Of a stretch of DNA of 52,437 bases, positions 1 to 5,314 are shown one piece after another; within the stretch, counting starts at the first letter, position 1, and each line of letters begins with the position of its first letter. The stretch is from Candidatus Iainarchaeum sp. (lineage in GTDB: Archaea > Micrarchaeota > Micrarchaeia > Anstonellales > Bilamarchaeaceae), in NCBI GenBank assembly GCA_028686985.1, contig JAQUBA010000007.1, positions 1-52,437 of the forward strand. Direction: 5' to 3'. The position numbers and the translations under genes are program-made. Below the pieces are notes generated by a model, which did not search any database, had not been told where the DNA came from, and saw only the letters and a program-made list of their open reading frames with translations.

Positions 1-44
1 CTTTTCCCGGACCGCGATGAGCATCGGGAGATTTGCTAAGGATA

Positions 45-626
45 TTATTGCCTGGGTTTGGGGAATGAGACTCTCGTCCAGTAGTCCGTCGGTTTTGGTT
101 TTGATGGCTTCACCTTTAGGCGGATTTCGCCGCCTCCGCTGGGGTAATAGCCGGCTCGGAGCATTTCCGCCTCTACGGAGCAGCCCATTGAGTTCAGGGC
201 GGGGAGGAATACCCTATCAAAATAATCGTAGGAGGGGGCCTTGGGGTTGTGGGTTCCGCCCGTAATCTTTACTTCTGAGGGCTTGGAAGCGGAGAGAAGG
301 AGGGGGAGAACGGTTTGGGCCACGAGGATGGAGGAGCCGGCGGTCCCTATGTTGAATTCATATTTTCCCCCGATTATGCCGGAGGGGGTGTAGGAAAGTT
401 CGTGGGAGTTTTCTTCTGCTCCCTCCAAAGTTCCTCTCGCAACAGAACGGACGGCCTTTGCGGCCATCAGGTGCTGGGGGCGGAGGCCGGGCTTGTCCCG
501 CTTTGCCCTGATGTTGAAGATGCGGACCGGGGTATTTGTGAGGGCGGAGAGGGTGAGGGCCGTGCGGACTATCTGCCCCCCTCCTTCGCCGTGTGAGCCG
601 TCTATTTCAATCAAGTGGGCACCCAT
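45..626 (-). CDS. rtcA: RNA 3'-terminal phosphate cyclase, frameshifted and cut short
   Basis: The enzyme converts RNA 3'-phosphates to 2',3'-cyclic phosphates using ATP. The readable 193 residues carry family motifs: IDGSHGEGGGQIVRTAL near the start, RAKRDKPGLRPQH, GTAGSSILVAQT, TGGTHNPKAPSYDYF and GYYPSGGGEI. Family members are about 340 residues, so the C-terminal half with the catalytic histidine is missing from this frame. After KPKPTD the frame runs into TAA at 45-47. Another frame of the same strand continues with LLDESLIPQTQ and then ISLANLPMLIAVREK, which matches the expected next block, to the window edge. This points to a one-base frame change near 81-90, either an assembly error or a real mutation. 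I chose the ATG at 626 because the DGSHGEGGGQ block follows it at the usual distance. A TATA-like CTTTTTATC lies about 25 bases upstream. The longer upstream reading has no family similarity. Confidence 0.85.
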   Translation of the reverse strand: MGAHLIEIDGSHGEGGGQIVRTALTLSALTNTPVRIFNIRAKRDKPGLRPQHLMAAKAVRSVARGTLEGAEENSHELSYTPSGIIGGKYEFNIGTAGSSILVAQTVLPLLLSASKPSEVKITGGTHNPKAPSYDYFDRVFLPALNSMGCSVEAEMLRAGYYPSGGGEIRLKVKPSKPKPTDYWTRVSFPKPRQ

Positions 627-698
627 GCATGGTAAGTCGGTAGCTGATAAAAAGGAATAGGGAAACCCAACCCTGCTTCTGAGGGAGTGCAGAATTAG

Positions 699-720
699 GC
701 CAGCGCCAAGCGGCGCTGGC
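699..720. repeat. Perfect 9-bp inverted repeat in divergent intergenic region
   Basis: GCCAGCGCC at 699-707 and GGCGCTGGC at 712-720 pair perfectly around the loop AAGC. It lies between the divergent rtcA and ferredoxin genes and has no T-run after it on either strand, so it does not look like a terminator. It could be a protein-binding palindrome or part of a small structured RNA; no further sign of function is visible. The rest of 627-815 shows only promoter-like A/T stretches. Confidence 0.6.
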
Positions 721-776
721 TGGCAAGGCGACCAGTTTCCTCCCCAAAATACGCAACTCTTTATTGGTTTGTAACA

Positions 777-788
777 TCTATATAAATC
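777..788 (+). promoter_or_regulatory. TATA box for the ferredoxin/reductase operon
   Basis: CTATATAAATC fits the archaeal TATA consensus. Transcription would start near 808, ahead of a short upstream ORF (820-873) and the ferredoxin gene. Confidence 0.6.
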
Positions 789-819
789 TTGTGGCGATAG
801 TGGGCGAAGGGGAAGGTGC

Positions 820-873
820 ATGGTTTTCTCGTCTTTTCCTTTAAAAAAGTATGCGAACAAAGGAAACGCATGA
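820..873 (+). CDS. Possible 17-residue upstream ORF overlapping the ferredoxin start
   Basis: The first ATG after the predicted transcription start, preceded by GGAAGGTG, opens a frame reading MVFSSFPLKKYANKGNA. Its TGA at 871-873 overlaps the ferredoxin ATG at 870-872 as ATGA. That arrangement would allow translational coupling. The SD-like AAGGTG is only one base from the ATG, which is closer than normal, so translation is uncertain. The peptide has no recognisable family and this may be chance. Confidence 0.25.
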   Translation: MVFSSFPLKKYANKGNA

Positions 874-1055
874 TAGAAATAAATCACGATAAATGCATAC
901 AGTGCGTGGGATGCGCATCGGTGTGCCCGGTGCTCGCCATAGAATTGGTGGGGCTTAGGATGAAGACCTACCCTGAGAAGTGCATAAGCTGCAGGGCGTG
1001 CGTCCGGGTTTGCCCCGCGGACTGCATCAAGCTTGTGGAAAAGAAAAAGGAGTGA
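870..1055 (+). CDS. 2[4Fe-4S] ferredoxin paired with geranylgeranyl reductase
   Basis: This 61-residue protein has two classical cluster motifs, CIQCVGCASVCP at about residues 9-20 and CISCRACVRVCP near residue 38 onward. These bind two [4Fe-4S] clusters. It ends five bases before the geranylgeranyl reductase start, with which it must be co-transcribed, so it is probably the electron donor for lipid saturation (an inference from context; such pairs occur in archaea). I chose the ATG at 870, preceded by AGGAAACGC, because the typical MIxIxxDxC start of such ferredoxins follows. A longer GTG start at 816 would add a Lys/Phe-rich stretch not expected in the family. Confidence 0.88.
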   Translation: MIEINHDKCIQCVGCASVCPVLAIELVGLRMKTYPEKCISCRACVRVCPADCIKLVEKKKE

Positions 1056-1059
1056 GAGC

Positions 1060-2277
1060 ATGGCTGATTATGATTATGATGTCATTATCATAGGGGGAGG
1101 CCCTGCGGGCGCGAGCATGGCGAGGATTGCGGCCCAGAACGGAATGGGCGTAATGATCTATGATAAAAGAAAAGAATTGGGCGAGCCGGTGAGATGCGGG
1201 GAGGGCCTCGGCGAAAGGGAGGTGCTCTCCCAGAGGATGGACATTCCAAAACAGTGCTTCTCCACCGAGATACTGGGAGCGAAGGTCATCGCGCCCAACG
1301 GGAAGAGCATCGTCTGGAAGGACAAGGACACAAGGGGATGGGTGCTGGAAAGGAAGATGTTTGATAAATGGCTGGTAGAGCTGGCCGTGGAGAAGGGGGC
1401 GAAGGTGAAGACCTATTCGCGCGTCACGGATTTGGTGAAGAAGGACGGGAAAATAGACGGGGTAATGGTCTCACAGTGGGGGAATGAGCCGTTTGAGGTC
1501 AGGGCGCCGCTGGTGGTTTCGGCGGAAGGCATGGAATCCATAGTCGCGAGGAAGGCGGGGCTCAGGGCGATGTCCACGCTCTATGATGTGGATACGTGCT
1601 ACCAGTACGAGATGAAGCCGTATGACCACGAGAATTTGATAGAATTGTATTTCGGGACTGATATTGCGCCGAGGGGGTACGTGTGGATATTCCCGAAGGC
1701 CGCGAAAAAAGCTAATGTGGGCATAGGGATTGGCGGGCACCTCACGAACGGGAAGAAGGGCGGAAATGTGGAGGGGGCGGACCCGAAGGTGCTCATGGAC
1801 AGGTTCATAGAGGGGCATCCCCAGCTGAAGGATTCCAGCGTATTGGAGGACTTCGGGGGCGTTATTTCCGTGGGTGCGCCGATAGAATCGTTCGTGAAGG
1901 ATGGGTTCATGTGCATAGGGACCGCTGCGAGGCAGGTGGACCCGATACACGGGGGCGGGATTGCCCTCGCGATGGAGACCGGGATAATGGCTGCCGGAGT
2001 TGCGGCGAAGGCGCACTCTGCGAAGGATTATTCGGAGAAGATGCTGAAGGAGTATGAGGGCATGTGGAGGGCCGGGCCGGGCAAGAAGATGGCGAAGAGG
2101 CTGCTGCTCAGGAAGGTGATGGAGGAAGTGAACGATGACGACCTGAACCACATCTTCAACACGATTACGGACGCGGATTTGCAGAAGATTATGGATGGGA
2201 ATTTTGCGGGCCCTGTAGCGAAAGTTGTCGCGGGTCGGCCGCAGCTGCTGAGGGTGCTGAAAGCGCTAATTGCGTGA
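1060..2277 (+). CDS. Geranylgeranyl reductase family flavoprotein
   Basis: A 405-residue FAD-dependent oxidoreductase that probably hydrogenates the geranylgeranyl chains of archaeal membrane lipids (digeranylgeranylglycerophospholipid reductase family). The N-terminus has the dinucleotide-binding motif VIIIGGGPAGASMARIAA at residues 7-24. It is followed by the family's GEPVRCGEGL block and, near residue 300, DPIHGGGIALAMETG, which contacts FAD. The start at 1060 is set by AGGAGTGA just upstream, overlapping the ferredoxin stop. The 3' end overlaps the oppositely oriented GGDEF-like gene by 89 bases. Together with GGGP synthase at 47.3 kb it covers early and late steps of ether-lipid synthesis. 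Confidence 0.9.
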   Translation: MADYDYDVIIIGGGPAGASMARIAAQNGMGVMIYDKRKELGEPVRCGEGLGEREVLSQRMDIPKQCFSTEILGAKVIAPNGKSIVWKDKDTRGWVLERKMFDKWLVELAVEKGAKVKTYSRVTDLVKKDGKIDGVMVSQWGNEPFEVRAPLVVSAEGMESIVARKAGLRAMSTLYDVDTCYQYEMKPYDHENLIELYFGTDIAPRGYVWIFPKAAKKANVGIGIGGHLTNGKKGGNVEGADPKVLMDRFIEGHPQLKDSSVLEDFGGVISVGAPIESFVKDGFMCIGTAARQVDPIHGGGIALAMETGIMAAGVAAKAHSAKDYSEKMLKEYEGMWRAGPGKKMAKRLLLRKVMEEVNDDDLNHIFNTITDADLQKIMDGNFAGPVAKVVAGRPQLLRVLKALIA

Positions 2278-3619
2278 AATCCACGCGCTCAAACGCAAGT
2301 TTGTCCCCACGGACAATGGCACGCCCGACGCCGTTCCTGCCTGTTTCTTTGGTATGGTACATTGCCCCGTCCGCAAGCTGGAATATGAGCTTGGCGACCT
2401 GCTCGGCATAATTGATTATGGAGTCGGGTATTTTGTCAAGCCTTGTGCCTGCCCTGCGCGCCGCCTCCTCCGCCTCGCGCACGCGTTTCGCGTCTTCAAC
2501 TATATGGGGCTCCATGGACCTCATCTTGGAAACAATTTTGCTTATCGATGTACCTGCAGGGCTTGCGGGGTAGCGCCCGACCTGGTCCAGAAGCAGGCGA
2601 ATTATGCCCGCGGACGCGGCGCCGAAGCTGGCGGTCACCGGGACGACGCCAACGTGCTCAACGTCGCATCTCAATGGGTTGAATGTATCATGAAGCTCTT
2701 CCAGCCTGCGGAGGGACACCAGGCCGCCGATATCCTTCTGCAGTTGGATCAGCTCCTCGCCGCCGTACCTGTATGAGAATTCGCCCGAGCGCTTGAACGC
2801 GGAGCCGACCACGCCGAGCACCATGCTCCCGGCATCGTGGGTGATGCGGTCGTTCACCCACTTGAAATGGTCCAGGTCCATCATGACCAGCGAAAACCTC
2901 CTGCCGTGCAACACGTGGCCGGTCGCCGCCTGGAGGACGTCCTCATCATAGCGCCTCTTGTTCCACAGGGTGGTAATAGAGTCCGTGTCGCCCCTGTCTA
3001 TCACCCTTTGGGAATAGAGGACTGTGTGTATCAGGGCTGCGACGGAAACCAGGAAGTTGAGCTGGCGGTTGTCCTTTCCAGGCTTCTGGGAGACGTCCCC
3101 GTACACCGCAAGCATGTGGGTGAGCTCCATCCTGCCGTTCACAACGTTGCCAAGCGGTATCCAGTAGCCGCTTTCTTCGAATTTGATGCCATGCATGCGG
3201 TCCTTCACGGAATAGTCCCCGGGCGTGGAATTGAAGATTGTGCCCTCGTCGCCCCTGAACACGAAGACGTTGCCGGAGCACATGTTTGACGCGCGGATGT
3301 CGGAATCGTACGTTATGAACGGCCTTTTCTCAAAAACCATCTCCTTGTCCGCATTGAGGAACCTGAGGCCCTCCTTCTTCGCCTCCCAGAGCTCCACGCG
3401 GTTTATGCGGGGGTCTATCTCCGGGATGAGGCGCATCAGCCGGTCCGCGGTGCCGCTCCTGTGCACGAGCTCCCTGAACACATTCACCGCCTCCTCGTAG
3501 CCCTTCGCCCAGTCCGGCTCCATCTCAAGCAGCCTCTTGCCGAAATCCACGGCTCTCGCTGCACGCCTGAAACCGGCTTCCGAGAGCAATCGCGCTAGGT
3601 GGCGTGGTTTATTAGTCAT
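2189..3619 (-). CDS. GAF-GGDEF-like protein (putative diguanylate cyclase)
   Basis: A 476-residue protein with the sequence hallmarks of a GGDEF nucleotide cyclase, the family that makes cyclic di-GMP in bacteria. Visible blocks are DSITTLWNKRRYDEDV (213-228), MMDLDHFKWVND (246-257), RYGGEELIQL (284-293, the GG[DE]EF loop with Leu for Phe), VTASFGAAS (328-336) and ADGAMYHTKETGRNGV (416-431). The inhibitory RxxD site reads RSGE (277-280). About 75 residues, partly charged and helical, are inserted between the last two blocks. Residues about 90-210 look like a GAF-type sensor. No transmembrane segment is evident. I chose the ATG at 3619; an ATG at 3655 lies close to the likely TATA box. Activity and product are unknown, since GGDEF proteins are rare in archaea. 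The low-complexity C-terminus overlaps the reductase gene. Confidence 0.85.
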   Translation of the reverse strand: MTNKPRHLARLLSEAGFRRAARAVDFGKRLLEMEPDWAKGYEEAVNVFRELVHRSGTADRLMRLIPEIDPRINRVELWEAKKEGLRFLNADKEMVFEKRPFITYDSDIRASNMCSGNVFVFRGDEGTIFNSTPGDYSVKDRMHGIKFEESGYWIPLGNVVNGRMELTHMLAVYGDVSQKPGKDNRQLNFLVSVAALIHTVLYSQRVIDRGDTDSITTLWNKRRYDEDVLQAATGHVLHGRRFSLVMMDLDHFKWVNDRITHDAGSMVLGVVGSAFKRSGEFSYRYGGEELIQLQKDIGGLVSLRRLEELHDTFNPLRCDVEHVGVVPVTASFGAASAGIIRLLLDQVGRYPASPAGTSISKIVSKMRSMEPHIVEDAKRVREAEEAARRAGTRLDKIPDSIINYAEQVAKLIFQLADGAMYHTKETGRNGVGRAIVRGDKLAFERVDFTQLALSAPSAAAADPRQLSLQGPQNSHP

Positions 3620-3700
3620 ATTATTATACCTTCTATAACTATAATTGCACGGCATAGCTTTTTATTTGCTTCGGTGCTTCCATAGGGGCAGGTGAGCAAG

Positions 3701-3787
3701 ATGTTCGCTTTCGATGAGGACGAAGACTGGGAGGACGAAGACTTCGACGATGATGAGGAGTTTGGTGAGGACGAGGAAGAAGAGTGA
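3701..3787 (+). CDS. 28-residue hyperacidic ORF
   Basis: ATG at 3701 is preceded by GGTGAGCA and opens 28 codons made almost wholly of Asp and Glu with Phe, Trp and Gly (it begins MFAFDEDEDWEDEDF). It is followed by a hairpin and T-run at 3799-3828 that looks like a terminator. A possible TATA element (CTTTTTATTTGC, about 3657-3668) lies upstream. SD, short ORF and terminator together suggest a real micro-gene. The function is unknown; a DNA-mimic or chaperone-like acidic tail peptide is only a guess. Its length keeps confidence moderate. Confidence 0.5.
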   Translation: MFAFDEDEDWEDEDFDDDEEFGEDEEEE

Positions 3788-3798
3788 TTTTTAAATGG

Positions 3799-3828
3799 GG
3801 GCCGACCGGCGGCCCTCCCGCCTTTTTT
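3799..3828 (+). terminator. Hairpin plus T-run after the acidic micro-ORF
   Basis: GGGCCG (3799-3804) and CGGCCC (3810-3815) form a 6-bp G/C stem with loop ACCGG. A six-T run follows at 3823-3828. It separates the micro-ORF from the next gene. Confidence 0.55.
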
Positions 3829-3841
3829 GTTGAAAATTGCA

Positions 3842-3852
3842 TATTTTTATAA
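3842..3852 (+). promoter_or_regulatory. TATA box of the beta-sandwich gene
   Basis: TATTTTTATAA lies about 34 bases before the ATG at 3886, with an AAGGTG ribosome-binding site at 3875-3880. Confidence 0.5.
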
Positions 3853-3885
3853 TTACTAAGGAACAACGTTCCATAAGGTGTTCAT

Positions 3886-4353
3886 ATGGGAGTTATGGAT
3901 TTCTTTCTGGGCAAATCAAGGGACGAGCCGCAGTCCGGCATGCAGGCATCCGCGCCGATGGCAACCAAGCCGGTGCCTAAGCCGTTCTCCATATCCGCGA
4001 AGTTTGATTCCCTGAGGCTGAGGACGGGCAGGAACAGCAAGATTATGATGGACGTGGGCATCACGAACATAAGCTCGCAGAAGCAGCTCGTTTCCGTGGA
4101 CCTCACGCTGCCCCAGAGGTCAAATGTGGGGTTTGACGTCAATTGCAACCAGAACTACGTGGAGAAGAGGGTGGGCGAGATAATGCCGGGCGCGACTTCC
4201 ACATTTTCCGTCCCGATATTCGCAAACAACCTCACCCGCGAAGGGAGCTACACCGTGGAGATAAACGCGTTCTCCCATTACCTGGATTACAGGAAGGTAT
4301 TGTCGCAGATGAGGAAGAAAATCGCGCTCAGGGCCGTTTCCGGGCGCCCGTAG
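3886..4353 (+). CDS. Small beta-sandwich-like protein of unknown function
   Basis: 155 residues with no signal peptide. Residues 1-35 are Pro/Ala/Met-rich and probably disordered. Residues about 36-150 have alternating hydrophobic strands (SISAKFDSLRLRTGRNSKIMMDVGI, LVSVDLTLP, STFSVPIFA, GSYTVEINAFS), the pattern of an immunoglobulin-like beta sandwich. I do not recognise a named family. Its own TATA box and a strong AAGGTG site support this start. It ends nine bases before the convergent hydrolase gene. A role as an adaptor or binding domain would be guesswork. Confidence 0.75.
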   Translation: MGVMDFFLGKSRDEPQSGMQASAPMATKPVPKPFSISAKFDSLRLRTGRNSKIMMDVGITNISSQKQLVSVDLTLPQRSNVGFDVNCNQNYVEKRVGEIMPGATSTFSVPIFANNLTREGSYTVEINAFSHYLDYRKVLSQMRKKIALRAVSGRP

Positions 4354-4362
4354 CTATTTTCT

Positions 4363-4953
4363 TCAGGGCATCAGCGCGCGAAGTCCATCCTTTAGTTCAT
4401 CCATGTATCCTACGGATGAGAACGGCTCGCCGTGGCCCGGGAAGAATTTTCCTATTTCCAATTTTGAGAGCTTTTCATAGGATTCCATCAGGAGATGGGG
4501 GTCGCTGTACGGGAGCGAGAGGTTGGGGAGCATCAAATCCGGGAAAACCGTGTCCCCGGAGAACAGGCATTTCTTTTCCTCAAGGTAAATGCAGATTGCG
4601 CCGGGGCAGTGGCCGGGGGTGTGCAGGATGCGGAGGGTGAAGGATGGGAATTTAAGGCGCTCCCCGTCCTTGAGGGGGCGGATTTTTGTTCCTTTTATTT
4701 CGGGCAATCCAAGTTCCTTGCAGAATGAATGCCCGGTGGATATTTCCTTTATTGCCGTTGGGCTGGCGGCGATTTTGCAGGAGTGGTTCGGGATGCCGGT
4801 TACGTGGTCGCAGTGCTCGTGCGTGAGGATGATTAGCTCAGGATTGGGATAGAGGACGCCTTCGGGGGCGTCTATCGCCACTTTGCTTTCAATCAGGTAG
4901 CCGGTGGAGACGGGGCGCCGTGAGGCGCTTTTCCCCGGAAAAACCCTTATCAT
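4363..4953 (-). CDS. Metallo-beta-lactamase fold hydrolase
   Basis: A 196-residue protein with the full metal-binding set of the metallo-beta-lactamase superfamily: THEHCDH near residue 44 (HxHxDH), HTPGHCPG around residue 112, SGDTVFPDL and PGHGEP toward the C-terminus. It resembles glyoxalase II-like thioester or lactone hydrolases, but the substrate cannot be read from sequence. Its ATG overlaps the stop of the upstream winged-helix gene as ATGA, so the two form an operon and the regulator may control the enzyme. Confidence 0.85.
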   Translation of the reverse strand: MIRVFPGKSASRRPVSTGYLIESKVAIDAPEGVLYPNPELIILTHEHCDHVTGIPNHSCKIAASPTAIKEISTGHSFCKELGLPEIKGTKIRPLKDGERLKFPSFTLRILHTPGHCPGAICIYLEEKKCLFSGDTVFPDLMLPNLSLPYSDPHLLMESYEKLSKLEIGKFFPGHGEPFSSVGYMDELKDGLRALMP

Positions 4954-5198
4954 TCAAGTTTCCTCCTCAATTCCTCAACCACGTTGGCTATTTCCTTGCC
5001 CTTTTCCGTGAGGGAGACGGTCTTCTTCTTGCCCGCGGCCTGGATGGTGACCAAACCTTTCTGCTGGAGAAGGGTGGCGAGGTGGGTTATGTAGACGTAA
5101 GTGGTGCCTGTTTCCTTTGCAATATTCGAAAGATATGTGGACTTGTTCTTGAGCAGGGAGAAGACTTTTGCGGGTTTGTCGCGGAGCAGGAAGCCCAT
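4950..5198 (-). CDS. Winged-helix transcription regulator
   Basis: An 82-residue protein with a MarR/PadR-like winged helix: a recognition-helix region (TYLSNIAKETGTTYVYITHLATLLQQKGLV) followed by a basic wing (QAAGKKKTVSLTEKGKEI). I chose the ATG at 5198 because GGTGA lies six bases before it; a GTG at 5207 is the alternative. The promoter has a clear TATA box, and an inverted repeat lies between it and the start, which suggests autoregulation. It is translationally coupled to the metallo-hydrolase gene. Confidence 0.82.
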   Translation of the reverse strand: MGFLLRDKPAKVFSLLKNKSTYLSNIAKETGTTYVYITHLATLLQQKGLVTIQAAGKKKTVSLTEKGKEIANVVEELRRKLE

Positions 5199-5205
5199 GG
5201 AAATC

Positions 5206-5225
5206 ACCTAAAGGTGTATTTAGGT
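5206..5225. promoter_or_regulatory. Inverted repeat, probable operator of the winged-helix gene
   Basis: ACCTAAA (5206-5212), spacer GGTGTA, then TTTAGGT (5219-5225) form a perfect 7-bp inverted repeat. It lies directly downstream of the TATA box and over the likely transcription start, the usual position for repression by a dimeric winged-helix protein. Confidence 0.55.
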
Positions 5226-5230
5226 ATTGG

Positions 5231-5242
5231 ATATAAAAAGAA
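5231..5242 (-). promoter_or_regulatory. TATA box of winged-helix gene, possibly bidirectional
   Basis: On the minus strand this reads CTTTTTATATCC, about 35 bases from the ATG at 5198. On the plus strand the same bases read GGATATAAAAAG and could also serve the orphan gene starting at 5315, though at an unusually long distance. Confidence 0.5.
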
Positions 5243-5314
5243 ATCGGAGCGCGGGTGCATGGGAATTAAAATGTTTTCAGAAAAAAGCAGTTCCGCAATT
5301 TGGGTGGGATTAGA

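Noticed and set aside
626-1061. N-terminal extension of the rtcA frame by 145 codons
   Set aside because: It runs through the divergent ferredoxin gene and its promoter, and the family starts at the ATG at 626.
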